This document shows positions 22,422 to 31,347 of a stretch of DNA of 64,000 nt, piece by piece. Each line of letters opens with the position of its first letter. Positions within the stretch are counted from its first letter, which is position 1. The stretch is from Flavobacterium sp. 90 (GTDB taxonomy: Bacteria > Bacteroidota > Bacteroidia > Flavobacteriales > Flavobacteriaceae). Below the pieces are notes generated by a model. That model did no database searches and had not been told where the DNA came from. It worked only from the letters and a program-made list of their open reading frames with translations. The DNA is taken from positions 2,294,001-2,358,000 of the forward strand of contig NZ_SMGE01000001.1 of assembly GCF_004339525.1 (NCBI RefSeq), in the 5' to 3' direction. Position numbers and translations under genes: made by a program.

Positions 22422-22479
22422 TTAGATCTGTAAGCATTTTTAGCAATTTTAAGACTTAATTTGTTTATTTTGATAAATT

Positions 22480-22495
22480 ACAACGTTTTCGTTGT
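22480..22495. promoter_or_regulatory. Short palindrome between sprF and pgk
   Basis: ACAACG-TTTT-CGTTGT forms a perfect 6-bp stem with a 4-base loop, 58 bases after the sprF stop. There is no adjacent run of T, so it is a weak terminator candidate; it could also be a protein-binding site. Function not established. Confidence 0.35.
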
Positions 22496-22547
22496 TAAAG
22501 GTGTATTATTTTTAGATTTTTCAAATTTATTACTACTTTAAAAGTTC

Positions 22548-22555
22548 TATATTTG
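22548..22555 (+). promoter_or_regulatory. Predicted -7 promoter element of pgk
   Basis: TATATTTG fits the Bacteroidota TAnnTTTG consensus and lies 33 bases before the pgk start codon. No clear TTG was found at the usual -33 distance, so the call rests on one box and its position. Confidence 0.5.
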
Positions 22556-22588
22556 TTTTTCTATCAGAAAAATTAAAAAATTATCAAA

Positions 22589-23776
22589 ATGAAAACTTTA
22601 AACGATTTCGATTTTAAAAATAAGAAAGCAATTATCCGTGTTGATTTTAATGTGCCACTGGATGAGAATTTTAATGTAACAGATGCAACGCGTATCGAAG
22701 CTGCAAAGCCAACAATTGATGCAATTTTAGCTCAAGGCGGAAGTGTAATTTTAATGTCGCATTTAGGAAGACCAAAAGGTGCTGAAGAAAAATATTCATT
22801 AAAGCATATTTTAAAAACAGCTTCTGAAATTTTAGGAGTTCAGGTTAAGTTTGCTGAAAACTGTATTGGAGAAGTAGCTCAAACCGCTGCTAAAAATTTA
22901 CAACCGGGAGAAGTTTTATTATTAGAAAATTTACGTTTTCATGCAGAAGAGGAAGCTGGAGATGTTGCTTTTGCAAAAGAATTAGCGTCACTTGGAGATA
23001 TCTACGTAAACGATGCTTTTGGAACAGCACACAGAGCACACGCTTCGACTACAATTATTGCGCAATTTTTTCCAAACGATAAAACATTCGGAACATTATT
23101 GGCAAAAGAAATCGAAAGTTTAAATAAAGTTCTTAAAAACAGTGAAAAACCAGTAACAGCAGTTTTAGGAGGATCAAAAGTTTCTTCAAAAATTACAGTT
23201 ATCGAGAACATACTTGACAAAGTAGATCATATGATCATTGGTGGCGGAATGACTTTTACATTTGTTAAAGCGCTTGGTGGTAAAATTGGAGAGTCTATCT
23301 GTGAAGATGACAAACAAGAATTAGCACTTGAAATTTTAAGACTTGCTAAAGAAAAAGGAGTACAAATTCACATTCCGGTTGACGTAATTGCTGCAGATGA
23401 TTTCTCAAATACGGCAAATACACAAGTAGTTGACGTAAGAGAAATTCCTGACGGATGGCAAGGTCTTGACGCAGGTCCAAAATCTTTAGAGAACTTCAAG
23501 AAAGTAATTTTAGAATCAAAAACTATTTTATGGAATGGTCCATTAGGAGTTTTTGAAATGGAAACTTTCTCAAAAGGAACAATTGCATTAGGTGATTATA
23601 TCGCAGAAGCTACTCAAAATGGAGCATTTTCACTAGTTGGTGGAGGAGATTCAGTTGCAGCAGTAAAACAATTTGGTTTCGAAGACAAAATGAGCTACGT
23701 TTCCACTGGTGGCGGGGCGATGCTAGAAATGTTAGAAGGAAGAATTTTACCTGGAATCGCTGCGATTTTAGACTAA
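22589..23776 (+). CDS. pgk: Phosphoglycerate kinase
   Basis: The 395-residue length is normal for bacterial Pgk. The start [25 protein letters not shown] (split here as family N-terminus with RVDFNVPLD at residues 17-25), the [10 protein letters not shown] loop that binds 3-phosphoglycerate and the C-terminal [13 protein letters not shown] nucleotide-binding motif are all intact. It converts 1,3-bisphosphoglycerate and ADP to 3-phosphoglycerate and ATP in glycolysis, or the reverse in gluconeogenesis, in the cytoplasm. It stands alone with its own predicted promoter between sprF and the lytic transglycosylase gene. Confidence 0.97.
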   Translation: MKTLNDFDFKNKKAIIRVDFNVPLDENFNVTDATRIEAAKPTIDAILAQGGSVILMSHLGRPKGAEEKYSLKHILKTASEILGVQVKFAENCIGEVAQTAAKNLQPGEVLLLENLRFHAEEEAGDVAFAKELASLGDIYVNDAFGTAHRAHASTTIIAQFFPNDKTFGTLLAKEIESLNKVLKNSEKPVTAVLGGSKVSSKITVIENILDKVDHMIIGGGMTFTFVKALGGKIGESICEDDKQELALEILRLAKEKGVQIHIPVDVIAADDFSNTANTQVVDVREIPDGWQGLDAGPKSLENFKKVILESKTILWNGPLGVFEMETFSKGTIALGDYIAEATQNGAFSLVGGGDSVAAVKQFGFEDKMSYVSTGGGAMLEMLEGRILPGIAAILD

Positions 23777-23824
23777 AATATCACAATTAACATTTTTTTG
23801 CGTATTTTTCATCGTTAATCTGTT

Positions 23825-23832
23825 TAAGTTTG
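23825..23832 (+). promoter_or_regulatory. Predicted -7 promoter element of the lytic transglycosylase gene
   Basis: TAAGTTTG matches TAnnTTTG. A TTG at 23798-23800 lies 24 bases upstream, slightly farther than usual. The element lies inside a longer TTG-started reading frame reaching back to about 23857 only, and supports the ATG at 23887 as start. Confidence 0.5.
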
Positions 23833-23886
23833 CAAAAGTAAGGCTTCTGTAATTATTTGAATTATAGGATTTTAAAAAAATGTTAT

Positions 23887-25728
23887 ATGATTGTAAAAAA
23901 ATTATCAATAGTGGTTTCGGCTTTTTTTTCAATGTCGATGTTTGCGCAGGAAGTTTCAACAACATCAACAGTAGAAATTAAACCAGAAGTAAAGTTATCT
24001 TATCTGGATTCCGTTAAAAGCACTTTCAAAAAAGACGATATGGCTACTCGCGTAGACAGTCTTTGGATGAAAGAATTAACAAGTTTAGACATTTATGACG
24101 ATCTGACAAAAGACATTCAAACCATCAACACAGACGTTACTGTCGATGAAGAATTGCCAACAGAGTTGCTAAAACAACGGCTTACGGCAATGAATGAGAA
24201 ATCACCTTTTGAGATTGAATACAATCAAGGATTAGAAAATATAATAAAGTCATTTCTTAAGAATCGTAAAAAATCGTTTTCTCGATTAATGGCTTTATCA
24301 GAATATTATTTCCCAATTTTTGAGGAAGCTTTTGCCAAACAAAATGTTCCTTTAGAAATTAAATATTTAGCCGTTGTAGAATCTGCTTTAAACCCTAAAG
24401 CAGTTTCTAAAATGGGCGCCACGGGACTTTGGCAATTCATGTACGGAACCGGAAAACAATACGCACTTAAAATAGATTCCTATATTGACGAACGTAGCGA
24501 TCCACTTAAAGCTACAGCTGCAGCATCAGAATATATGACCAAAATGTTTAATGTTTTTGGTGACTGGGAGCTGGTTTTAGCATCTTATAATTCAGGACCG
24601 GGAAATGTTACTAAAGCAATTCGTCGTTCAGGCGGAAAAACAAGCTACTGGGACATTCGCAATTATCTTCCAAAAGAAACACAAGGTTATGTTCCAGCTT
24701 TTTTAGCAACAATGTATCTTTTTGAATACCATAAAGAACATGGCATAAACCCGGAAAGAGCAGTCGTTAAAAACTTTGAAACTGACACAATCAATATCAA
24801 AAGAGAAATGACATTCAAGCAAATCGCAGATTTGTTAGACATGCCACAATCTCAAATACAACTTTTAAATCCTTCTTATAAATTAAATGTTGTGCCTTAT
24901 TATCAGGGAGAACCGCATTTCTTACGTTTACCTAAAGATAAAATTGCCACATTCGTTTCAAATGAAGACAAGATTTATAACTACGTTGCATATCAATCAA
25001 CAAGAAAGACCTTACCAGCACAATTAGCATTAAAAGTAGCTCCAAAAGCAAGACCTTTTGCAAAAGAGAAACCAGAATTGGCTAAAGATATTCAGTTTTA
25101 TAAAATCAGAAAAGGGGACAATTTAAGCACCATTGCTGAAAAGTATAATGTAAATGTTACCGATTTAAAAAAGTGGAACAATCTTAAATCAAATGCAGTT
25201 GCGTTAGGAAAAACATTAAAAATTAAATCAGACGTTGATCCAATTGCTAAAAATACTGAAGACATAAAATCAAATCCTGTAGTTGAAAAAAATGTTGAAA
25301 CAGCAGTGGCATCTACTGATGTTAATGAAAAATCAAGTACAGTAAATCAGGAATATGTTGTTGTTGCCGGAGATAATTTAGGAAGCATTGCCAAAAAATT
25401 TGGTACGACTGTTGCAGACTTAAAAGATCTGAACAATCTAACATCAAACAACGTTGGATTAGGAAAAACATTAGTTATCTCTAAAATTGTTACTATAACC
25501 GAAGGAAACAATGTTTCAACGGCTGTCGTAGTAAATAATATTGATCCGTTTAAGAAAAAAGCAGTTTCTGCAAAAAGCTTAGGAGAAGATTATTACGTTA
25601 AAAAAGGAGATTCGTTATATAGTATTTCTAAAAAGTATCCTGGAATAACAATTTCAGATATTAAAAAATGGAATAATATTAAAGATGGAGATATTAAACC
25701 CGGAATGAAGCTTAAAATAAACGGATAA
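23887..25728 (+). CDS. MltD-like membrane-bound lytic murein transglycosylase with three LysM domains
   Basis: A 613-residue envelope protein. The ATG at 23887 (MIVKKLSIVVSAFFSMSMFAQE) gives a signal peptide; a TTG 30 bases upstream only adds a non-signal extension. The SLT domain spans about residues 110-270, with the catalytic Glu165 in the VVESALNP motif followed by GATGLWQFM and later ASYNSGPGN. Three LysM peptidoglycan-binding domains follow at about residues 403-445, 488-530 and 567-611, each with a GDxLxxIxxKY core and WNN/LNN. It would cleave the MurNAc-GlcNAc bond of peptidoglycan, forming 1,6-anhydro products, during wall turnover. The MltD architecture (SLT plus C-terminal LysM) is clear; the exact MltD orthology is inferred. 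Confidence 0.9.
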   Translation: MIVKKLSIVVSAFFSMSMFAQEVSTTSTVEIKPEVKLSYLDSVKSTFKKDDMATRVDSLWMKELTSLDIYDDLTKDIQTINTDVTVDEELPTELLKQRLTAMNEKSPFEIEYNQGLENIIKSFLKNRKKSFSRLMALSEYYFPIFEEAFAKQNVPLEIKYLAVVESALNPKAVSKMGATGLWQFMYGTGKQYALKIDSYIDERSDPLKATAAASEYMTKMFNVFGDWELVLASYNSGPGNVTKAIRRSGGKTSYWDIRNYLPKETQGYVPAFLATMYLFEYHKEHGINPERAVVKNFETDTINIKREMTFKQIADLLDMPQSQIQLLNPSYKLNVVPYYQGEPHFLRLPKDKIATFVSNEDKIYNYVAYQSTRKTLPAQLALKVAPKARPFAKEKPELAKDIQFYKIRKGDNLSTIAEKYNVNVTDLKKWNNLKSNAVALGKTLKIKSDVDPIAKNTEDIKSNPVVEKNVETAVASTDVNEKSSTVNQEYVVVAGDNLGSIAKKFGTTVADLKDLNNLTSNNVGLGKTLVISKIVTITEGNNVSTAVVVNNIDPFKKKAVSAKSLGEDYYVKKGDSLYSISKKYPGITISDIKKWNNIKDGDIKPGMKLKING

Positions 25729-25748
25729 TAAAAAATCTTATTTAAATT

Positions 25749-25797
25749 TGGGTTTTATTTCATAAATTAATAAAATGAATAAAACCCATTTTTTTTT
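25749..25797 (+). terminator. Hairpin plus T-run overlapping the start of the DUF4837 gene
   Basis: TGGGTTTTATT (25749-25759) pairs perfectly with AATAAAACCCA (25778-25788), and nine T follow (25789-25797), as in an intrinsic terminator for the upstream gene. The right arm and T-run are also codons 2-8 of the next gene, and with one bulge the stem extends to pair its ATG at 25775. It may terminate readthrough, hide the start codon, or both. Confidence 0.6.
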
Positions 25798-26743
25798 GTT
25801 GCTATTACCATTCGTGCTGATTTCGTGTTTTAAAAACGAAAGACAATCCCAGCCAGTATCCGGTAAAACAAATACAATTTCCATAATCATAGACGATCAG
25901 TTATGGTATGGAGAAGTGGGCGATACCATTAGAAATAAATTTGCCTCGCCGGTTTGGGGACTTACCCAGGAAGAACCGCTATTTACAATCAATCAATATC
26001 CTGCCAAATTACTCGAAGGCTTCGTTACAGACAGCCGAAGCATTATTGTAGTAAAAAAAGCCGCCGCAGACAAATTCGAAATCATTCGAAGTAAAGCTTT
26101 ACCTCACAATACATTTCGCATTTACGGAAAATCAATAGATGATATTATTTGCAGTATAGAAATGAATTCGGCGCAAATAATAAAGATTATTCGGGATTCT
26201 GAAATTCAGAAGATCCAGGACGATAACAGCAAATCATTATTGCATCCCGCCATTATCAAAAACAAATTTCATATCGATATACAGATTCCAACAGGATATG
26301 AATACATGTTGCACAAAAAGAACTTTATCTGGCTTAAAAAAGATATTATAAGCGGCAACACGAGTTTACTTATTTATCAGATTCCACTTCATGATTTCAA
26401 GACAGGTTCAAACGTTGTTGGAAGCATTGTCAAAATGCGGGATTCAGTAGGTTATTATATCAAAGGCCGCGAACCCAATACTCGTATGATCACTGGAGAA
26501 GCGTATGCGCCTTATTTTTCAACAACAGAATTAGATGGTAAAAAAGCCTATGAAACCAAAGGAAGTTGGGAATTAAAGAATGATTTTATGGCTGGTCCAT
26601 TTATAAATTATGCAATTGTCGACAAAACTTACAATAGAATTTTGGTCATAGAAGGATTTTGTTATTCACCATCAAACGAAGAACGAGATTTGATGTTAGA
26701 TCTCGAAGCGATTATAAAATCCGTAAAAATTGATAAAAGGTAG
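25775..26743 (+). CDS. DUF4837 family lipoprotein
   Basis: A 322-residue protein with a lipoprotein signal (LLLLPFVLISC, lipidated Cys18). After it comes the DUF4837 signature region: ISIIIDDQLWYGEVGD, then EEPLFTINQYP and KNFIWLKKDI. The family is found in Bacteroidota and has no established function; the protein is predicted to be anchored in the envelope. The start is fixed by the signal peptide, since no other in-frame start would give one. It lies 46 bp after the lytic transglycosylase, with a terminator-like hairpin covering its start codon, so its expression may be uncoupled from the upstream gene. Confidence 0.82.
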   Translation: MNKTHFFLLLLPFVLISCFKNERQSQPVSGKTNTISIIIDDQLWYGEVGDTIRNKFASPVWGLTQEEPLFTINQYPAKLLEGFVTDSRSIIVVKKAAADKFEIIRSKALPHNTFRIYGKSIDDIICSIEMNSAQIIKIIRDSEIQKIQDDNSKSLLHPAIIKNKFHIDIQIPTGYEYMLHKKNFIWLKKDIISGNTSLLIYQIPLHDFKTGSNVVGSIVKMRDSVGYYIKGREPNTRMITGEAYAPYFSTTELDGKKAYETKGSWELKNDFMAGPFINYAIVDKTYNRILVIEGFCYSPSNEERDLMLDLEAIIKSVKIDKR

Positions 26744-26813
26744 TTTGTCAATTTTTCATAATTTGGCTTTTTTAAATTAATTTAGGGACTTTAAATGTCA
26801 ACAATAGATTACA

Positions 26814-27260
26814 ATGGAATTAAAATGGAAAATAAAGCCGTTTGAAGCACTAACGGTTCATGAGTTATATGATTTGCTTAAACTAAGAAGTGAGATCTTT
26901 GTATTGGAGCAAAATTGCGTTTATTTAGATCTTGACGGCAAAGACAAGAAAGCATTGCACCTGATAGGAGAATATGATGGTAAAATAGTTGCGTATTCGC
27001 GTTTATTTGATGCCGGAATTAGTTTTGATAATAGTTCAATTGGTCGAGTAGTAGTTGATGCCAATTACCGTGATAAAAAATGGGGACACGATTTAATGCG
27101 TGAAGCTATTGCCGGAATAAAAACACATTTCGATAAAGAGAAAATAACAATCGGAGCACAATTATATTTGAAGAAATTCTACGAAAGCCACGGTTTTGTT
27201 CAATCAAGCGAAATGTATCTTGAAGATGATATTGAGCATATTGAAATGGTAAAACAATAA
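26814..27260 (+). CDS. ElaA-type GNAT N-acetyltransferase
   Basis: A 148-residue protein matching ElaA throughout: the N-terminal LYDLLKLRSEIFVLEQNC segment, DLDGKDKKALHL, IGRVVVDANYRDKKWGHDLM as the acetyl-CoA-binding strand and loop, and YLKKFYESHGF near the end. It should transfer an acetyl group from acetyl-CoA to an amine; the natural substrate of ElaA proteins is not settled. It lies 70 bp after the DUF4837 gene and ends before a strong palindromic terminator-like repeat shared with the convergent OmpA gene. Confidence 0.85.
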   Translation: MELKWKIKPFEALTVHELYDLLKLRSEIFVLEQNCVYLDLDGKDKKALHLIGEYDGKIVAYSRLFDAGISFDNSSIGRVVVDANYRDKKWGHDLMREAIAGIKTHFDKEKITIGAQLYLKKFYESHGFVQSSEMYLEDDIEHIEMVKQ

Positions 27261-27293
27261 TATCTAATTTTATTATTGTTTTGAAAATTAAAA

Positions 27294-27326
27294 AAACCTA
27301 ACAGGTTTCTAAAACCTGTTAGGTTT
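27294..27326. terminator. 15-bp perfect inverted repeat between convergent genes
   Basis: AAACCTAACAGGTTT and its exact reverse complement are separated by three bases, forming a long hairpin flanked by A and T on either side. It sits between convergent genes and can act as a bidirectional terminator. The same kind of palindrome is widespread between genes in flavobacteria, so it may belong to a dispersed repeat family. Confidence 0.75.
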
Positions 27327-27481
27327 GATCTTTGTGCGATTCTTCAAGCTCTAATTTAATGTTACGATGTTGCGATAAATAAAATTAAGCACTATTGTTT
27401 TTTAAGATAACACATTTTAAAATAGCCGTTTACTAGTTATGGTTAGAGTGAAACTTTAAGTAATTTTTTGCGGAAAAGGAT

Positions 27482-28285
27482 CTAAACTTTTGTAATCACA
27501 AACTCAACACGACGATCAAGAGCATCTCCTTTTTTAAGCGGATATTTATTGCCGCAGCCTAAATAAGTCATTCGGCTTTTGGAAACTTTCTTAGAAATCA
27601 GATAATAGAAAACGGTTTTGGCGCGATTCCAGGAAAGTCTTCTTTCCTTAGTATCTCTGTCAATTGCGTCGCTGTATATTTCCGGAGTACAGCAAACATG
27701 TCCTCTGATTTCAAATTGATAACTTCTTTTCTCAAGTAGTTTTTCGGCAATTTTATCTAATTCTTTTTTAGAATTATTGGTGAGTTTTGCACTTCCAAGA
27801 TCAAACAAAATGTTTTCAAAATAGATTTTGTCGCCAACCTTTAAATCATTTCTTAAAGAGTTATAAATCCCTTTTCCAAAACTGTTTCGTTTTACAACGA
27901 TCAAATCCACACGACGGTTTTTGGATCTTGTTTCATGAAGATTTTCGATAGTATCAGGGCGCACAACAACACGTCCTTTTCCTTCCAGAATAACAATTCT
28001 ACTTTGGTTAAAACCTTTTGAAATCAATAATTCCTGAATTGTATTTACACGATTGTTTGATAAACGAAAATTATATTCGTCGTTACCACGATCATCGCAA
28101 TAGCCATATATCTGTATCGACTCCACTTTTGAGGTGTCAATAGTTTTAATAAAATTAGTTACAACTTCGGTTTGCTGATCCGTAAGATCATACTTGTCGA
28201 AATCAAAATAGATAGTTTCGATAGGTTTTTGCTGCGCCGATAAATTGTAAATAATAAACAGAAATAGGGCTCTACAAATCTTCAT
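27482..28285 (-). CDS. OmpA family protein with two OmpA domains
   Basis: A 267-residue exported protein with a short signal peptide ending NLSAQ. It has two OmpA-like peptidoglycan-binding domains in tandem: residues about 22-130 (YFDFDKYDL, YGYCDDRGNDEYNFRLSNNR, KNRRVDL) and about 150-267 (ILFDLGSAKL, IRGHVCC, RRLSWNRAKTVFYYL, DRRVEFV). The expected role is non-covalent attachment of an envelope complex to the wall through meso-diaminopimelate. There is no beta-barrel or lipobox. It is the last gene of the rnpA group, 7 bp after the S41 protease. Two OmpA domains without another domain is unusual; the second has a Cys pair where a GHTD-type motif is expected. Confidence 0.83.
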   Translation of the reverse strand: MKICRALFLFIIYNLSAQQKPIETIYFDFDKYDLTDQQTEVVTNFIKTIDTSKVESIQIYGYCDDRGNDEYNFRLSNNRVNTIQELLISKGFNQSRIVILEGKGRVVVRPDTIENLHETRSKNRRVDLIVVKRNSFGKGIYNSLRNDLKVGDKIYFENILFDLGSAKLTNNSKKELDKIAEKLLEKRSYQFEIRGHVCCTPEIYSDAIDRDTKERRLSWNRAKTVFYYLISKKVSKSRMTYLGCGNKYPLKKGDALDRRVEFVITKV

Positions 28286-28292
28286 TATTTTT

Positions 28293-29930
28293 TTACATTT
28301 TTAAAATCGTCTTATACTCAGTTTGATTATTTAAAACGCTCACTGCTTTCTTAATTTCTGAATTGTTTTTAATGTAATATTGATATAAACCTTCCTGATA
28401 TTGGTATCTTTTTATAAGCTCTTCCTGAATCAGGTTTCTAATTTCTTTTTGATTTTTGTCTAGCAAAGTCGTTTCGCTTTTTTCAAGAGCGTTTAACAAT
28501 TGCTGATATTCCGGAGCAATTGTTTCGTCTATCTTTTCAGTTTTGGCTGCAGCCAAAGTATTCTTCAACGCAACCTCAGTTTCTGTATCAAAAGTAATTT
28601 TGTTCGTTTTAAGATATTGCTTGAAGCTAGTATAATCAGCATCTGTAACCGCTGGAATCTTATCTCCTAAATTTGGATTTTTGTAGTAATAAGAAGTTGC
28701 GTAGTCAAAAATACCGTCGTTTTTAAGCAAAGCAGTTGTAATTGGACTCATTTTAGTTTCATCCAATTCAATATCCGGTAAAACTCCGCCGCCATCATAA
28801 ACCGTTCTTCCTTTTCTGGTTTTAAAAGCATTGAAATTTTTAGCATCAGTTTTTTGAGCTACACCATTTTTGTCTTTATGAGCATAATCCAAAGCCTGAA
28901 TACAACGTCCCGAAGGCGTGTAATAACGTGAAATTGTTACTTTTAGCTGAGTTCCGTAAGTCAAATCAACAGAACGCTGAACAAGACCTTTACCAAAACT
29001 ACGGCTTCCTAAAATCACGGCGCGATCTAAATCCTGCAAAGCTCCGGAAACAATTTCTGACGCAGATGCACTTCGCCCATTCACCAAAATAGCCAACGGA
29101 ATTTCAGTATCTACAGGTTCTTTAGTCGTTTTATAAGTATTATTATGTTTTTCGATTCGTGATTTTGTAGTTACAATAACCTCATTTTTCGGAACAAATA
29201 AATTACAGATATCAATCGCTTCGTTTAGCAAACCACCCGGATTTCCTCTTAAATCAAGTACGATTTGAGTTGCTCCATCAGCTTTTAGTTTTTCAAGAGC
29301 ATCTTTTACTTCATTTGATGCCTTTCGGCTAAAGTGTGCCAGAACGATATAACCCGTTTTTTCGTCTATTTTTCCATAGAAAGGAACAGATTTAATATCA
29401 ACTTCGTCCAGAACCAATTCTGTGGTCATAGTTTTACCCTGACGAATGTATTTTATGCTGATTTTTGTGTTTTTTGTTCCCTTCAATAATTGAGAAGCGT
29501 CATCTTTAAAATCGGCAATCAAAACATCACCAATCTGAATAATTTCGTCACCCGCTTTAAGTCCGGCTTTGTCAGCAGGATAATTTTTATAAGGTTCTCG
29601 AACAATTAAACGATCTTTCTTTCTGGCGATCATAGCACCAATTCCGGTGTATTCGCCCGTATTGTTGATCTTGAAGTTTACAACATCTTGCTCATTAAAG
29701 TAAACCGTATAAGGATCTAAACTTCCTAACATACTTTTAATCGCTTTGTCCATCAAATCACCCGGATTTGTTTCATCGACATAATTGGTGTTTACTGCTT
29801 TGAATAATGTCGTGAAAATCTCAATTTGTTTGGCGATCTCAAAGAAGTCATCTTTGAAACTGGTTCCAACAAATAAAAATCCAGCTGCAACGGTTGGAAT
29901 AATGAACTTCTTTTTGAAATAAGGATACAT
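28293..29930 (-). CDS. S41 family C-terminal processing peptidase
   Basis: A 545-residue serine protease of the CtpA/Prc type with an N-terminal signal anchor (residues about 8-24). A PDZ domain covers about residues 88-170 (GIGAMIA, AGLKAGDEIIQIG). The S41 catalytic domain follows, with the NGRSASASEI motif holding predicted catalytic Ser289 and FGKG with Lys314, 25 residues apart as in the family; DLRGNPGG is also present. Such proteases trim C-termini of exported proteins in the periplasm. The C-terminal ~130 residues are rich in Lys and Glu and probably helical. It lies 2 bp after the DUF4349 gene, so the two are likely translated from one transcript. Confidence 0.92.
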   Translation of the reverse strand: MYPYFKKKFIIPTVAAGFLFVGTSFKDDFFEIAKQIEIFTTLFKAVNTNYVDETNPGDLMDKAIKSMLGSLDPYTVYFNEQDVVNFKINNTGEYTGIGAMIARKKDRLIVREPYKNYPADKAGLKAGDEIIQIGDVLIADFKDDASQLLKGTKNTKISIKYIRQGKTMTTELVLDEVDIKSVPFYGKIDEKTGYIVLAHFSRKASNEVKDALEKLKADGATQIVLDLRGNPGGLLNEAIDICNLFVPKNEVIVTTKSRIEKHNNTYKTTKEPVDTEIPLAILVNGRSASASEIVSGALQDLDRAVILGSRSFGKGLVQRSVDLTYGTQLKVTISRYYTPSGRCIQALDYAHKDKNGVAQKTDAKNFNAFKTRKGRTVYDGGGVLPDIELDETKMSPITTALLKNDGIFDYATSYYYKNPNLGDKIPAVTDADYTSFKQYLKTNKITFDTETEVALKNTLAAAKTEKIDETIAPEYQQLLNALEKSETTLLDKNQKEIRNLIQEELIKRYQYQEGLYQYYIKNNSEIKKAVSVLNNQTEYKTILKM

Positions 29931-29932
29931 GA

Positions 29933-30736
29933 TTATATTTTTTTTCTTTTAAATCTTTTTCTAATAAAATAGGCAAGCACGCAAAATAAGATAATAAACG
30001 GCCAAACACTAATAAGCGACAGTAAAAAATCTGATAAACTAAAAAATCCGGATTGAATTGAGTTCCAAATTTTTGATCCATAAGATATTTTTACGCCTTC
30101 TTTTTGAGCAATGGTTTTATAGAATTCAATTGTAACGGTACTTTCAGAAACTCTGCTTTCTAAATATTTAAGCTGACCTTCTTTTGCTTCAATTTCTTCT
30201 CTAATCTCCGAAATCTGTTTTTCAATTTCCAGAATCTCGCTGACTTTAGAAGCTTTTTGTAATATTTCGATATAACGTGCTTCGAGTTTGCGTTTTGTCT
30301 GTAATCTTGATGTTAAGTCAATATATTGCTCGGTTACATTTTGAGACGAAATGTTCTTTTCATCAAAATAAGAAACGCCTTTGGATATCGATTCCAGAAA
30401 AACATCAAAATTCTGACTAGGAATTCTTATCGTTAATCTTCTGGTGATTGTACCATAATCTTTTTCCTGAGAATCATTTTGAATACTTGCTTTATTAGCG
30501 GCAATGGCAGTTTTAATTTGATTGTAAGTTTCCTCTAAATCGTTAGTTTCAAATTTAAGAAAAGCTTCTTTGATTATTTTTTGAGGAATTACAATGTTTT
30601 TATCTTCATCTGGTTGGCTTGGTGATGAAAGTTTTACAGCAGAAATTGACATGTCTGCAACAGCAGCACTTTCGGTTCTTTTTTCACAACTTATGAAAGT
30701 AAGAGCAGCTAGAAATATAAAGAAAAATTGTCGCAT
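29933..30736 (-). CDS. DUF4349 domain lipoprotein with C-terminal membrane segment
   Basis: A 267-residue protein with a lipoprotein signal (LAALTFISC, Cys17). A long helical coiled-coil region spans about residues 150-205 (KLEARY to YLESRVSES), and a transmembrane segment follows at about 236-258 with a basic tail (RKRFKRKKI). This is the DUF4349 layout; its function is unknown. It would therefore be anchored both by lipid and by a membrane helix, with the coiled coil in the periplasm. It is transcribed downstream of rnpA (81 bp gap) and directly before the S41 protease. Confidence 0.82.
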   Translation of the reverse strand: MRQFFFIFLAALTFISCEKRTESAAVADMSISAVKLSSPSQPDEDKNIVIPQKIIKEAFLKFETNDLEETYNQIKTAIAANKASIQNDSQEKDYGTITRRLTIRIPSQNFDVFLESISKGVSYFDEKNISSQNVTEQYIDLTSRLQTKRKLEARYIEILQKASKVSEILEIEKQISEIREEIEAKEGQLKYLESRVSESTVTIEFYKTIAQKEGVKISYGSKIWNSIQSGFFSLSDFLLSLISVWPFIILFCVLAYFIRKRFKRKKI

Positions 30737-30817
30737 AAATATTTCAAATTAAGTCTAAAACTACAATTTTTTTGTAATTTTTCGTATAATTTGATAAATA
30801 AAGTTGCTTTTGGGAAT

Positions 30818-31222
30818 TTATGACTCTGTTTTATTTTCAGAATCAGGAGTTTTATTCACCTGAGATAAGAATTTCTCAAACAACTGAATTGTTTTGGTAT
30901 TGATTTCTTCGTACGATAATCTGTCTTTGGTTTGATAGAAAAACATTAACGAATAAGATTCCTGAATGTTGTCCAAAAGTAAATGTTTATTTAAACGATA
31001 GGTTTCTCTCAAAACACGTTTGAAATAATTGCGATCGACAGCTTTTTTGAAGTACTTTTTAGAAACAGAAACGCCAATTTTGATTTTTTCTTGCTGATTA
31101 ACTTCCGCTTGACGGTAAACCAGACGCAAAGGATATTTAGATACCGATTTTCCTTCAGAAAACAGTAAACCAATTGTCGTCTTGCTCTTTAGGCGTTCAT
31201 TTTTAGGGTAAGTGAAGTTCAT
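30818..31222 (-). CDS. rnpA: Ribonuclease P protein component
   Basis: A 134-residue basic protein with the RnpA signature KKAVDRNYFKRVLRE and the preceding IGVSVSKKYFKKA. It assists the RNase P RNA in removing 5' leaders from tRNA precursors. In most bacteria rnpA follows rpmH near the origin; here it heads a group with envelope genes instead, an arrangement that makes an rpmH partner absent from the window. A TAnnTTTG promoter box lies 32 bases upstream, and plsC runs divergently from the other side. Confidence 0.95.
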   Translation of the reverse strand: MNFTYPKNERLKSKTTIGLLFSEGKSVSKYPLRLVYRQAEVNQQEKIKIGVSVSKKYFKKAVDRNYFKRVLRETYRLNKHLLLDNIQESYSLMFFYQTKDRLSYEEINTKTIQLFEKFLSQVNKTPDSENKTES

Positions 31223-31253
31223 TTAATTCAGAAAAAATTTGCAATTTCAAGGG

Positions 31254-31261
31254 CAAAGGTA
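31254..31261 (-). promoter_or_regulatory. Predicted -7 promoter element of rnpA
   Basis: On the minus strand the sequence reads TACCTTTG, matching TAnnTTTG, 32 bases before the rnpA ATG. No TTG at the ideal -33 spacing was found. Confidence 0.5.
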
Positions 31262-31321
31262 CAATTAAACAAGAAAATCGGTTATTGTTTTCAATTTTTA
31301 TACCGCTAAAAATTTATTTAT

Positions 31322-31329
31322 TACTTTTG
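31322..31329 (+). promoter_or_regulatory. Predicted -7 promoter element of plsC
   Basis: TACTTTTG matches TAnnTTTG and lies 19 bases before the ATG at 31348. Because it would sit inside the longer reading frame that begins at a TTG at 31285, it argues that the shorter protein is the real one. Confidence 0.5.
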
Positions 31330-31347
31330 GCCTTTAATTTTCAAAGC

